Positions 52,461 through 60,658 are shown, numbered from the stretch's first letter. The stretch: DNA of 62,463 bases from an uncultured Eubacteriales bacterium (GCA_902795265.1 CADBKM010000001.1:92456-154918); one strand, 5' to 3'. Program-made: numbers and translations. The notes: generated by a model from the letters alone, not told the origin.

Positions 52461-53981
52461 ATGAAGCTGTTATTGACAACTATTGAGTCGGAATGCAAAC
52501 GCACCGACCTTGCTCTCAAGTCACTCTACAGCATCACGACTGACTCGCCTATAGATGTACATCTGAAGACTTTCGGCCGAAACGAGCTGTATAATGACAT
52601 CTTTGAGAACATAGCAACCGGTCAGTATAACATCGTATACTTCCATGCGAACCGTTTTAACATCAGACAGCTGACACGCGTAGCTGATATGGTGAAGAAG
52701 GCGATCCCGAGTATCGCCATACTGTTCGGCGGAATGGAGGTATCCTTTGAAACGCGTGCCTTCATGAAGAAGAACGATTCGGTCGACTATGTCATCAGGG
52801 GCGAGGGCGAGACCGTGCTGTTCAACTTCCTGAAGTCGCTGCTCGACTATGAATTCGATTTTGAGAACATAGCCGGACTTGCGTACAGGGAAGGTGACCA
52901 GGTAGTTGTCAATCCATACGATGCACCTGTAGAGATGGAATCTCTTCCGTTCCCGTATGAACGCTTTGAAGTGGGCAAAGGGACCGTATATTACGAGTCT
53001 ATCAGAGGCACATCAGACAGGGCGGCATTCTCACAGTTCCTTCCTAATGCAAGGGTAAGGACGCTGAGTCTCGGAAGGGTATGCACCGAGCTAAGGTACT
53101 TCCTTGCCAACGAAGTCGAGCGCGTCGTATTCCTCGACAAATGGTTCAACTTCAACAGCGAGAGAGCATACAGGATATTCGAATACATCATAAACAATGA
53201 TAACGGAGTTACATCTTTCGAGTTCAATATCAACGGCGACGAACTCGATGAAGAGACGATCAGACTTCTTTCCGAAGCGAGAGAAGGACAGATCATATTC
53301 AACATGGATATCGCCAGCACCAATGCAGAAGTGCTTGCTGCGTGCGGAAGGGGCGAGAACATATATAAGCTCATGTACAATACTACAAAACTGCTTCACA
53401 GCGGAAATGTGCGTACGGAGATCCATGTAAAAGCCGGACTTCCTCTTGAGACTGAAGCCATGTTTGCCCGCTCGTTCAACAAGGCATACGGCATGGCGGA
53501 GGGCATGCCAGTGCATATCGACAGCATGTATGTAAGCAAGGGCACAGCCCTGAGGGCTGAGGCTCAGGTATACGGCTATGTATATGCCGAAGATGCTCCT
53601 TATGAGGTGATAGCTACCGGTCATATGACGGCTGAGGAGCTGCTCAGAATAAGGGCAATCGCCCGCACTGTAGAAAGCTATATCGGTGACGGCGGTTTCA
53701 GGAAGTCGATACCGAGAGTGCTGAATGATACCGGCATCAAGCCGTACGATCTGTTCAGCAGGCTTTCCTCATACATCATAAAGAATGACCTTGGAAGCAA
53801 GACCCGCAAAAAAGAGCATCTGGCACGCATACTGTATGCGTATACAGCCGGTCTTTATGACGATCTTGCTGATCCGGTCAAGCACGATATACTGAAGGAT
53901 GTCATCTATGCCGATCTTGAAACTCAGATCAGCGAAGAGGCAATGAGAAAATTCGATAAAAAAGGCTGGGAAACAGATTGA
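52461..53981 (+). CDS. B12-binding/radical SAM (DUF4080-type) homologue lacking the cluster cysteines
   Basis: 506 residues. The N-terminal part (about 1-130) matches the cobalamin-binding-type Rossmann domain (YNIVYFHANRFNIRQL...SIAILFGGMEVSFETRAFMKKN...DYVIRGEGE). The middle aligns with radical SAM barrels of the DUF4080 group: YYESIRG, LSLGRVCTELRYFLANEVERVVFLDKWFNFNSERAYRIFEYI. The CxxxCxxC that should follow the RG is replaced: Thr184, Ala188, Ser191. All three 4Fe-4S ligands are gone while the rest is well kept, so this looks like a selected pseudoenzyme, not a decayed gene. The C-terminal helical domain is complete. Overlaps a TPR gene by 4 bases (TTGA). Confidence 0.82.
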   Translation: MKLLLTTIESECKRTDLALKSLYSITTDSPIDVHLKTFGRNELYNDIFENIATGQYNIVYFHANRFNIRQLTRVADMVKKAIPSIAILFGGMEVSFETRAFMKKNDSVDYVIRGEGETVLFNFLKSLLDYEFDFENIAGLAYREGDQVVVNPYDAPVEMESLPFPYERFEVGKGTVYYESIRGTSDRAAFSQFLPNARVRTLSLGRVCTELRYFLANEVERVVFLDKWFNFNSERAYRIFEYIINNDNGVTSFEFNINGDELDEETIRLLSEAREGQIIFNMDIASTNAEVLAACGRGENIYKLMYNTTKLLHSGNVRTEIHVKAGLPLETEAMFARSFNKAYGMAEGMPVHIDSMYVSKGTALRAEAQVYGYVYAEDAPYEVIATGHMTAEELLRIRAIARTVESYIGDGGFRKSIPRVLNDTGIKPYDLFSRLSSYIIKNDLGSKTRKKEHLARILYAYTAGLYDDLADPVKHDILKDVIYADLETQISEEAMRKFDKKGWETD

Positions 53982-55003
53982 GTGAAAGCAGACAAGAAGA
54001 CAGAATAAGCAAATACCTTTCTCCGCGGATTCAGAATATGATGTTCGCGGAGCTTTCACCTGATTATCTTTCACGGACAGGCGCACTTGAGATACTTGCG
54101 GGGATCCCGGTTCCTGTGGGGATAGAGGGCAGCGACGACAGAGGCCAGACTGATCTTAAGAACATTGTGTTCAACATGGCCAGAGTTATCGGAGGAGATC
54201 CGTACTTTGTATACGCTGAAAAGTATGTGGATTTCATAAAGCACGCGACAGGTGATAACGCCGCGCCGATGCTGGTATCCGAGGGTGCACGCTGCGCAGA
54301 TATGGGCGATTTCGAAGATGCCTGCATGCTTCTCAGAGGAGCGCTCAGGATAGAGCCTAAATCTAAAGAGGGCCTCTATCTGTACGCGAGGGTGTGCAAG
54401 GAGATCTACGAAGAAGAAGCCAAGGATGGCATTGGTGATGAAGAAAAGACCGGAATGTTCAAGGCGGAATCATCAGAGACCTTCGAGCTGCTCACGATGA
54501 TACACCCTGATTTTGCGATGGGTTATTACTTCCTGGGTTACGCATATCTCAATATGGGCCTCTATCTGAAAGCAAGGCTCACCTGGCAGGATTTCCTCAA
54601 ATACTCTGCCGGAAGCGAGATGGAGACCCACGAGATGGACGATCAGATGCTGGCATCGCTGAGAGAGGAAATATCCGAAAGAGTAGAAGAACTTGAGGAG
54701 CCTGTGAAAATCGAGCTCGGCTGCAATAAGATAATGGGCGGAGATTTCGTCGGAGGCAGGGATATACTTGCGGGGTTCAAAGAGGGCAGGTATTCACAGT
54801 GGTGGCCGCTCTGGTACTATCTGGGAATCGCTGAATCATCTCTCGCGAATGCCGAAGAGGCAATAGCAGACTTCAAAAAAGTGCTGCAACTGTCTCCGAG
54901 CAACACGGACGCCATGGACGAGCTGGTACACCTTTACGAAGCTATCGGCGATACGGTAAATGCTGAAAAATACAGGAAGAAGATAGCTATAATAAACGGA
55001 TAA
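53978..55003 (+). CDS. Tetratricopeptide-repeat protein coupled to the radical SAM-like gene
   Basis: 341 residues, soluble. TPR-like helical pairs at about 95-125 (EGARCADMGDFEDACMLLRGALRIEPKS), 160-200 (FAMGYYFLGYAYLNMGLYLKARLTWQDFL) and 270-330 (WPLWYYLGIAESSLANAEEAIADFKKVLQLSPSNTDAMDELV). TTG start lies in the upstream stop codon, so translation is coupled and a complex with the radical-SAM-like protein is likely. No enzymatic motif. Last gene before a terminator. Confidence 0.82.
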   Translation: MSESRQEDRISKYLSPRIQNMMFAELSPDYLSRTGALEILAGIPVPVGIEGSDDRGQTDLKNIVFNMARVIGGDPYFVYAEKYVDFIKHATGDNAAPMLVSEGARCADMGDFEDACMLLRGALRIEPKSKEGLYLYARVCKEIYEEEAKDGIGDEEKTGMFKAESSETFELLTMIHPDFAMGYYFLGYAYLNMGLYLKARLTWQDFLKYSAGSEMETHEMDDQMLASLREEISERVEELEEPVKIELGCNKIMGGDFVGGRDILAGFKEGRYSQWWPLWYYLGIAESSLANAEEAIADFKKVLQLSPSNTDAMDELVHLYEAIGDTVNAEKYRKKIAIING

Positions 55004-55017
55004 CGATATCCAGGATG

Positions 55018-55044
55018 AAAAGGGCGGGAATTCCCGCTCTTTTT
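55018..55044 (+). terminator. Terminator after the TPR gene
   Basis: AAAAGGGCGGG / CCCGCTCTTTT with AATT loop, one wobble pair, ending in TTTTT. Ends the long ftsZ-to-TPR run. Confidence 0.9.
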
Positions 55045-55062
55045 AATATGGTGAAAACAGAG

Positions 55063-55093
55063 AAAATTGTTAACTTGATGTCAAAATTGTTAA
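55063..55093 (+). promoter_or_regulatory. Direct repeats AAAATTGTTAA upstream of the DUF819 promoter
   Basis: Two exact 11-bp copies at 55063-55073 and 55083-55093, period 20 bases (about two helical turns), 19 bases upstream of the -35 box. The arrangement suits a dimeric activator on one DNA face. Confidence 0.5.
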
Positions 55094-55111
55094 ATAATTC
55101 TCAATTTGGTC

Positions 55112-55139
55112 TTGAAAGCACAGAAAAAGAGAGTATACT
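55112..55139 (+). promoter_or_regulatory. Promoter of the DUF819 gene
   Basis: -35 TTGAAA (55112-55117), 16 bases, -10 TATACT (55134-55139). Leader of about 55 bases to the ATG. Confidence 0.7.
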
Positions 55140-55200
55140 TTCCTCTGGATAGTCTATTTCGGACCATTTTTATGATTTATATATTTAAGGAGGTTTTACA

Positions 55201-56451
55201 ATGGCTGGTTTTTGGATGGGATTAGTCGGCCGTGAGTCGCTGATCGCAGCTGATGACATGTGGGGACTTCTCGTAGTCATGACGATGGGCGTTTTCTTCT
55301 CCATCTGGCTCGAGCAGAAGTACGCCTGGGCTTCCAAGGTATCCGGTGCTATTATCGCGCTGATCATAGCTATGGTACTTGCTAACCTCGGAGTTATCCC
55401 TACTTCTTGTGTACTTTATGATGACATCGTATGGGGAGTTATCGTTCCGCTTGGTATCCCTATGCTGCTTCTCCAGTGTGACCTGAAGAAGATCTGGGCT
55501 GAGACGGGACGAATGCTGGTCATATTCCTGATCGGTGCTCTCGGAACAGTTATCGGTGCATATCTCGCGTACTTCCTGCTCAAGGGACCTTACGGCAATG
55601 CTCAGGATCTCGCAAGAGTAGCTTCGATGATGACAGGTTCGTACATCGGCGGAGGCGTAAACTTTGCCGCTATGGCATCGCAGTACGCTGCAGGTGAGGA
55701 CGTAACAGCAGCTGCTACAGTAGCGGATAACCTGCTGATGGCTATCTACTTCTTCGTTCTTATCTTCTTCGCAGGAAACAGCTGGTTCCGCAAGAACTTC
55801 AAGCACCCTCTGATCGACGAAGTCGAGTCGGGCGCTGTAGATCTCGAAGAGGCAAAGACACTTGCTGCTCAGTTCTGGAGCCGCAAGGACATCTCGCTCA
55901 AGGATATCGCCATCAATATCGGATACGCTGCCACAGTAGTATGGGTATCACAGCTCATCGCAGGTATCTTCGGCGGATTCGAGCCGAACGGCGTATTCAT
56001 GAACTTCGTGGTAAGATTCCTCGGATCACAGTACGTATGGATCACTACCATCTCCGTACTCGTTGCCACATTCATGACAAAGACGGTAAAGGAAATGCAC
56101 GGATCACAGGAGATCGGTACATACTGCATCTACCTGTTCCTCTTCGTAATCGGTGTTCCTGCAAACATCTACACCGTTGTTACAAAGAGCCCGCTCTTCC
56201 TTGTACTCACAGCTATCATGGTATTCGTAAACATGATTTTCTGCTTCGGAGCTGCAAAGATCTTCAAGTTCAACCTTGAGGACGCGATAATCGCTTCGAA
56301 CGCCAACATCGGCGGACCTACGACTGCTGCCGGCATGGCCATTTCACAGGGCTGGGTCGACCTGGTAGGACCTGCGATGCTCATCGGTACATTCGGTTAT
56401 GTTATCGGAAACTATCTCGGAACAGTCGTAGCCGTAACACTCGGCTTATAA
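55201..56451 (+). CDS. DUF819 family membrane protein
   Basis: 416 residues, about 11-12 spans, family of uncharacterised permeases (YjcL-like). Symmetric halves with GSYIGGGVNFAAMASQYA and SNANIGGPTTAAGMAISQGW, which resemble the substrate regions of sodium-coupled transporters. Very strong ribosome site TAAGGAGG. It precedes two dipeptidase genes but is separated from them by a terminator, so uptake or export of an amino acid or dipeptide is only a guess. Confidence 0.88.
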   Translation: MAGFWMGLVGRESLIAADDMWGLLVVMTMGVFFSIWLEQKYAWASKVSGAIIALIIAMVLANLGVIPTSCVLYDDIVWGVIVPLGIPMLLLQCDLKKIWAETGRMLVIFLIGALGTVIGAYLAYFLLKGPYGNAQDLARVASMMTGSYIGGGVNFAAMASQYAAGEDVTAAATVADNLLMAIYFFVLIFFAGNSWFRKNFKHPLIDEVESGAVDLEEAKTLAAQFWSRKDISLKDIAINIGYAATVVWVSQLIAGIFGGFEPNGVFMNFVVRFLGSQYVWITTISVLVATFMTKTVKEMHGSQEIGTYCIYLFLFVIGVPANIYTVVTKSPLFLVLTAIMVFVNMIFCFGAAKIFKFNLEDAIIASNANIGGPTTAAGMAISQGWVDLVGPAMLIGTFGYVIGNYLGTVVAVTLGL

Positions 56452-56463
56452 ACGATTCGTTTG

Positions 56464-56500
56464 TCAGGCGCTCAGTTTTTTGGGCGCCTGATTATTTTTT
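56464..56500 (+). terminator. Terminator after the DUF819 gene
   Basis: TCAGGCGCTC / GGGCGCCTGA stem, then TTATTTTTT. The M19 gene starts only 16 bases later, so some read-through or a promoter within the DUF819 gene must serve it. Confidence 0.85.
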
Positions 56501-56515
56501 CAGGAGGCTATATCA

Positions 56516-57499
56516 ATGAAAGTTTTTGATGCTCACAGTGACATCTGGACGGATGTCACGATCAAGCGTATGAAAGGCGAGACAAACGTATTTCATAATC
56601 ATCACTTTGAAAGACTGCAGAAGGGCGGAGTCGAAGGAACGATCCTCGTTCTCTGGGTAGATCCGCCTCATACAAGAGACTACGAAAAGAGAACAAAAGA
56701 GATCTTCAGTTGCGTATCTGATGAGATAGCAGAGGCGAAGGACTTCAGGATCGTCAGGACATATGACGAGATGATGAAGGCCCGCGAAGATGGAGTTTTT
56801 TACATAATGATCGGTGTTGAGGGAATGGCATATGCTTCTTACGACCCGACATTCAAAAAGTTTGACGAGTACTACGACTTCGGAGCAAGACATGGAATGC
56901 TCACCTGGAATGAAGAGAACGGATTCGGTCACAGCGCCGCATCCGGAAGCACCGAGGGCCTGAGCGAACTCGGAAAGCAGGCTGTCCGCAGAATGATCGA
57001 CAAGAGGATGATCGTAGATACATCCCACCTCAATGAAGCGGGATTCTGGGACATCGCCAGGATCATGGACGGACGTCCGTTCATCGCGTCGCACTCCGAC
57101 TGCAAGAAGTTCAGCTCCCACCCGCGCAACCTTACGGACGATCAGCTCAGAGCCATCCGCGACGCGAACGGCTGCGTAGGACTCAACGCATGGAATGAGT
57201 TCCTCGACAACGACCCTGCAAAGGGCGACATAAACAGACTGGCAGACCACTGCGAGCACATGATCGATGTGATGGGCATCGACCACGTAGGCTGCGGATT
57301 CGACTTCTGCGGATTCCTTGGCGATCCTAACGACCCTGAGGTATACTCGGGTATGGATGCTGTCACCGCGGGCCTTGAGGACGCGAGCAAGATCCCGGGA
57401 CTCTTCGAGATCCTCAAAAACAGGGGAATGAGAGAGGACGAGATGCAGAAGATCGCTTACGGCAACTTCCACCGGATCGTAAAAGAAGTAGTAGGCTAA
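56516..57499 (+). CDS. Membrane dipeptidase family (M19) peptidase
   Basis: 327 residues, zinc dipeptidase of the renal dipeptidase fold. Ligand positions match: His7 and Asp9 (DAHSD), Glu102 (GVEGM), His171 (DTSHLNEAGFWD) and His193 (ASHSD). The family hydrolyses dipeptides, including those with a C-terminal D-residue. No signal peptide, so cytoplasmic. Ribosome site CAGGAGG. Followed 18 bases later by a VanX-like dipeptidase. Confidence 0.93.
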   Translation: MKVFDAHSDIWTDVTIKRMKGETNVFHNHHFERLQKGGVEGTILVLWVDPPHTRDYEKRTKEIFSCVSDEIAEAKDFRIVRTYDEMMKAREDGVFYIMIGVEGMAYASYDPTFKKFDEYYDFGARHGMLTWNEENGFGHSAASGSTEGLSELGKQAVRRMIDKRMIVDTSHLNEAGFWDIARIMDGRPFIASHSDCKKFSSHPRNLTDDQLRAIRDANGCVGLNAWNEFLDNDPAKGDINRLADHCEHMIDVMGIDHVGCGFDFCGFLGDPNDPEVYSGMDAVTAGLEDASKIPGLFEILKNRGMREDEMQKIAYGNFHRIVKEVVG

Positions 57500-57517
57500 T
57501 AAGCCGGGAGGATCATC

Positions 57518-58372
57518 ATGGTCGATTATAAAAAGCCGATCCCTAAGATCGAGTTTCTGTCAAACAAACTGCCTGTCGCAGAGCCGTCGGATGAACCGAT
57601 GGTGCTCATGAACGACAGGTTCATCTGCCACTCGTGGTACTATGACTGGCCTGAGACCAATGGCACGCCGCTGCCGGGTTCGAGCCCTAACATCCTGGTC
57701 CGCAAGACCGTCTTTGAGATGCTCGAGAAGGCCGAGGCGCTGCTGCCTGAGGGCTATAAGTTCTTCATCTTTGACGCGTACAGGCCTATCCCTGTGCAGC
57801 AGTCGCTGTGGGACTACTACAGGGCCAAGAAGGTAGAGGAGATGCCTGGCGCAACAGACGAAGAGATCGACTATCAGACACTGTTCTGCGTATCCTTCCC
57901 TTCATATAACATTCTGCTTCCTTCGCTTCACAATACAGGCGGAGCTGTAGACCTCACAATAGTCGGTCCGGACGGCAACAGGCTCGATATGGGCAGCAAA
58001 TTCGATGAATTCGGTGACCGTGCATGGACTACATACTATGAAGACGGAGAAAAGGGAGAGGGTGTCAACGATGTCGCCAGAGACAACCGCCGCATGCTCT
58101 ACAACGTAATGATCGAAGCGGGCTTTACAAACTTCCCTGCAGAGTGGTGGCACTTCGATTACGGCGACGAGAAGTGGGGCCTGTTCACTGACAACGCCCC
58201 TATATACGGCGGAGTGCTCGATGCGGAAGTAAAGGATACGGTCCCGTACAATAACATGGAGCTTGTCAGAAAGTCCAACGCAAAACAGCTGGAGGCTGTA
58301 AAACAGATCAAAGCGCTGCGTGCAGGCTGCAAGGCTCTTGACGAAGAAATCGCTTCGGTTATGAGAGGTTAA
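57518..58372 (+). CDS. D-alanyl-D-alanine dipeptidase (VanX/DdpX-like, M15D)
   Basis: 284 residues. Zinc ligands and catalytic residues map onto VanX with the same spacings: His138 and Asp145 (LHNTGGAVDLT), Glu209 and His212 (EWWHFDYGD), and Arg89 (DAYRP). The family cleaves D-Ala-D-Ala. No vanH/vanA/vanB or vanRS genes lie nearby, so peptidoglycan recycling or D-peptide nutrition is more likely than glycopeptide resistance. It lacks a signal peptide. Ribosome site CGGGAGG. Paired with the M19 dipeptidase. Confidence 0.9.
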   Translation: MVDYKKPIPKIEFLSNKLPVAEPSDEPMVLMNDRFICHSWYYDWPETNGTPLPGSSPNILVRKTVFEMLEKAEALLPEGYKFFIFDAYRPIPVQQSLWDYYRAKKVEEMPGATDEEIDYQTLFCVSFPSYNILLPSLHNTGGAVDLTIVGPDGNRLDMGSKFDEFGDRAWTTYYEDGEKGEGVNDVARDNRRMLYNVMIEAGFTNFPAEWWHFDYGDEKWGLFTDNAPIYGGVLDAEVKDTVPYNNMELVRKSNAKQLEAVKQIKALRAGCKALDEEIASVMRG

Positions 58373-58378
58373 GCTCTG

Positions 58379-58873
58379 ATGAAATTCAGGAGACACTACG
58401 CGAAGTGGCTAATATTGACCCTTATCATGGCCATCGGCATAGGTACTTTTGCCGCTCTTACGATAAACAACGAAAAAGATAAAGAGGCCAATGAAGCAAA
58501 GTCCTCAAGTTATCTGACCAATCAGAGGCAGAAGGACATCGACATGAAAGAGCTGAAGACCCTTCTCGGAGAGTACGACGCTGAAGGTGATATCTGGCAT
58601 CTTCTGATCGATGAAGACTTTGAGGATAAAGGCCCGTATCTGTCTGTTCATGATGCCGGAGCGGGAAACCCGGGCTTCGAAGGGCGCATCATGTATCTTA
58701 AAGACGGTATAGTGATCGTGGAGATAGATGAAGACCTCTATGAGGAAATGCCTGACGGCTGGGAGCCGGAGGGGAAGGGCAAGTACGCGATACTTGACTA
58801 TGCTCTGACGACTGACGGGATAAGGCTCGGATACAGAGGAAACGAAGTGGATTTCATCAAGTCTGAAAATTAA
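58379..58873 (+). CDS. Membrane-anchored protein of unknown function
   Basis: 164 residues. One N-terminal hydrophobic segment (about 9-27, WLILTLIMAIGIGTFAALT) anchors an acidic extracytoplasmic domain with short beta-strand-like stretches (GRIMYLKDGIVIVEIDEDLYEEMPDGW, YAILDYALTTDGIRLGYRG). No family recognised. It begins 6 bases after the VanX-like gene with GAGAGG as ribosome site, so it belongs to that operon. Confidence 0.8.
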   Translation: MKFRRHYAKWLILTLIMAIGIGTFAALTINNEKDKEANEAKSSSYLTNQRQKDIDMKELKTLLGEYDAEGDIWHLLIDEDFEDKGPYLSVHDAGAGNPGFEGRIMYLKDGIVIVEIDEDLYEEMPDGWEPEGKGKYAILDYALTTDGIRLGYRGNEVDFIKSEN

Positions 58874-58910
58874 TACAAAGTTTGCCCTGATTCCGTATAA
58901 AAAGCATAAA

Positions 58911-58936
58911 TTGGGGTGTTGACATCAACACCCCAA
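58911..58936. promoter_or_regulatory. Perfect 26-bp palindrome over the tRNA promoter -35 box
   Basis: TTGGGGTGTTGA and TCAACACCCCAA, 12-bp perfect arms around CA. The TTGACA -35 box (58919-58924) is at its centre. No T run follows, so it is not a terminator for the upstream gene. It looks like an operator that would block the promoter when bound. Confidence 0.75.
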
Positions 58937-58947
58937 TACTCTATAAT
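58919..58947 (+). promoter_or_regulatory. Consensus promoter of the tRNA operon
   Basis: TTGACA, 17 bases, TATAAT: a full consensus vegetative promoter, ending 28 bases before tRNA-Asn. Confidence 0.9.
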
Positions 58948-58975
58948 AATCAAGTCGCAGTCAAGCGACTGATGT

Positions 58976-59050
58976 TCCGAGGTAGCTCAATGGCAGAGCA
59001 ACCGGCTGTTAACCGGTAGGTTGTGGGTTCGAGCCCCACCCTCGGAGCCA
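58976..59050 (+). tRNA. tRNA-Asn(GTT)
   Basis: Acceptor TCCGAGG pairs with CCTCGGA; anticodon loop CTGTTAA gives GTT; T-arm GTGGGTTCGAGCCCCAC (one G-C/A-type variation); CCA is encoded. First gene of the three-tRNA operon. Confidence 0.95.
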
Positions 59051-59066
59051 TCTTTTTACCAAATAT

Positions 59067-59155
59067 GCCGGAGTGGTGGAATTGGTAGACACCTGGGACT
59101 TAAAATCCTATGAGAAGTGATTCTCGTACCGGTTCGAGTCCGGTCTCCGGTACCA
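59067..59155 (+). tRNA. tRNA-Leu(TAA)
   Basis: Acceptor GCCGGAG with CTCCGGT (wobble at the end pair), anticodon loop CTTAAAA giving TAA, long variable arm (GAGAAGTGATTCTC) typical of tRNA-Leu, T-arm ACCGGTTCGAGTCCGGT, CCA encoded. Confidence 0.95.
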
Positions 59156-59174
59156 CTTCGACATTATATGATGA

Positions 59175-59250
<76 letters not shown>

Positions 59251-59253
59251 GTT

Positions 59254-59286
59254 AAGCCTTTAATCACAATGATTAGAGGCTTTTTT
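59254..59286 (+). terminator. Terminator of the tRNA operon
   Basis: AAGCCT-T-TAATCA / TGATTA-G-AGGCTT hairpin followed by TTTT, 4 bases after the tRNA-fMet CCA end. Confidence 0.9.
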
Positions 59287-59313
59287 CGTTGAAATTTCAG
59301 GCACTAGAACCAT

Positions 59314-59358
59314 TTTTGGTAATGCAGGATAATCATTGATAACTTTTGTAATCGCAGG
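59314..59358 (+). repeat. Imperfect direct repeats near the integrase end of the element
   Basis: TTTTGGTAATGCAGG (59314-59328) and TTTTGTAATCGCAGG (59344-59358), period 30. They lie between the tRNA terminator and the integrase gene, a usual place for integrase or excisionase binding sites. Confidence 0.45.
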
Positions 59359-59381
59359 TGGTTATGGGTCAAAAAAGGCAA

Positions 59382-59415
59382 TTTAGTACATCTTTTGTAC
59401 TAAATATGTACTAAA
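59382..59415. repeat. TGTACTAAA repeats (possible integrase arm sites)
   Basis: TGTACTAAA at 59396-59404 and 59407-59415 (period 11) and its exact inverse TTTAGTACA at 59382-59390. Just downstream of the integrase terminator, between it and the tRNA. Arm-type recombinase sites often show this layout. Otherwise 59251-59474 holds no gene. Confidence 0.5.
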
Positions 59416-59417
59416 AA

Positions 59418-59449
59418 ATCGCTCGGTTGCTGTTTTGCTTCCGAGCGAT
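59418..59449 (-). terminator. Terminator of the integrase gene
   Basis: On the minus strand, ATCGCTCGG / CCGAGCGAT stem followed by TTTTTT, 26 bases after the integrase stop. Confidence 0.88.
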
Positions 59450-59474
59450 GATCATATATTATTCATGATGAGGT

Positions 59475-60656
59475 TTATGCGCTTAACGCTTTGATTGCTT
59501 CTATTTTTTCTGCGGCCGGTACATTGATGTAATACTTTGCTGTTACAGATATATCGCTGTGACCCATGAGGGATGAGAGTGTCTGAAGTGCAACTCCCTT
59601 GGAGGCAAGTTTTGTACCAAATGTATGCCGATACGCGTGGAACCCATACTGACTTACTTTGGCATCCTCATGGATACGATCCAGAGTGTGCCTGAGTGAG
59701 TGTTTATCATACAGTTTACCTGAATCTGTAGTGAACAGAAGATCTGTATCATATTTATTCTTTTTCATATCTTCTTTCTGCCACTCCCTGTGCTCAGCAA
59801 GCCTGGAATATGTCTCTTCTGTTATTGGAATTGATCTTACGCTGTTCTCTGTCTTTGTATCATCGATAACGAGCTCATGGCCGACAGTCTTACCATCCTC
59901 GAAAATAGGTCTTTCTACTACTTGTTTATTGATCGTGATTTTGTCTGGTTGTATATCATCATATGTAAGAGCCAGCAGTTCACTAATTCTTGCTCCGGTG
60001 TTTATCGCAAGTGTGATTAGAAATCTCAATCTGCAGACCCTTCGGTTTTCATAGTAGGGGAGATCTTTTATAGCTATATATTTCTTGATAGCTTCTATCT
60101 CTTCGTCATTGAACACTATGATCTCGCCAGGAGCATTCTTCTTTTTAGGCTTTGGTACTACCAGGCTCTTGGTAATGTCCTTACAAATATCTTCCTGCTC
60201 CATGAGCTTAAAGAACAGTCTCATGAGCTTATGGCAGTTCTTAACTCCGGAAGGGGCACAGGTCATGTCGTTATACGCAGCCTGCAATCCACGGTAATCA
60301 ACATCTGTGATGAGTTTTTTTGTAATATCCATTGGAGCCAGGTTATTGTTATACGCATCTATATAACGCTGCTTGGTACTTTCCTTAAAATTAGGATCAG
60401 GAAGGAATGTGTTACAGATAAAATCATCTGCCAGTTCGCCAAAGAACATTTCGCGAGCATTGATACCGTGATTAGCGTTAAACTTATCACGCTTTGCATA
60501 ACATTCCTTTAAAGTCTTCCCATAGAACTTTTTGTAAACCTTGCGGTTGCCATTTTTGTCGAGGTAGGGCCTTACTTTGACATTGATAACAATATACGGC
60601 TGACCATTGATGGTTTGTTTTTTTCGTTTAGTTTTCTTTTCCTTTGATTCTCCCAT
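59475..60656 (-). CDS. int: Tyrosine recombinase integrase (ICE/prophage type)
   Basis: 393 residues. N-terminal arm-binding region (about 1-65, basic), core-binding SAM-like domain (about 70-165), catalytic domain with Arg223 (NTGARISELLAL), Lys268 (DTKTENSVRSIPI), His340 and Arg343 (HAYRHTFGT), His366 (LMGHSDIS) and Tyr375/376 (AKYYI). All catalytic residues are present. It directs site-specific integration, here probably at the tRNA-fMet 3' end, which lies about 220 bases from the gene's stop. It starts 2 bases after the XRE gene stop with no obvious own promoter, so it is co-transcribed with the repressor. Lower GC than the flanking core genes. Confidence 0.93.
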   Translation of the reverse strand: MGESKEKKTKRKKQTINGQPYIVINVKVRPYLDKNGNRKVYKKFYGKTLKECYAKRDKFNANHGINAREMFFGELADDFICNTFLPDPNFKESTKQRYIDAYNNNLAPMDITKKLITDVDYRGLQAAYNDMTCAPSGVKNCHKLMRLFFKLMEQEDICKDITKSLVVPKPKKKNAPGEIIVFNDEEIEAIKKYIAIKDLPYYENRRVCRLRFLITLAINTGARISELLALTYDDIQPDKITINKQVVERPIFEDGKTVGHELVIDDTKTENSVRSIPITEETYSRLAEHREWQKEDMKKNKYDTDLLFTTDSGKLYDKHSLRHTLDRIHEDAKVSQYGFHAYRHTFGTKLASKGVALQTLSSLMGHSDISVTAKYYINVPAAEKIEAIKALSA

Positions 60657-60658
60657 TT

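Noticed and set aside
55063-55093. Start of a CRISPR array
   Set aside because: Only two 11-bp copies with a 9-base gap; no further repeats and no cas genes. No CRISPR array was seen anywhere in the window.
56513-57472. 319-codon minus-strand frame over the M19 gene
   Set aside because: Almost exact antisense of a gene with all zinc ligands; no independent evidence.
57518-58372. Vancomycin resistance locus
   Set aside because: Only a VanX-like enzyme is present; no VanH, ligase or VanRS genes in the surrounding sequence.
58911-58936. Palindrome as terminator of the preceding gene
   Set aside because: No T run after the stem and only two bases between the arms; the centre is a consensus -35 box.
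59251-59474. A further tRNA or tRNA fragment after tRNA-fMet
   Set aside because: No second acceptor or T-arm could be folded; the sequence is a terminator plus repeats.
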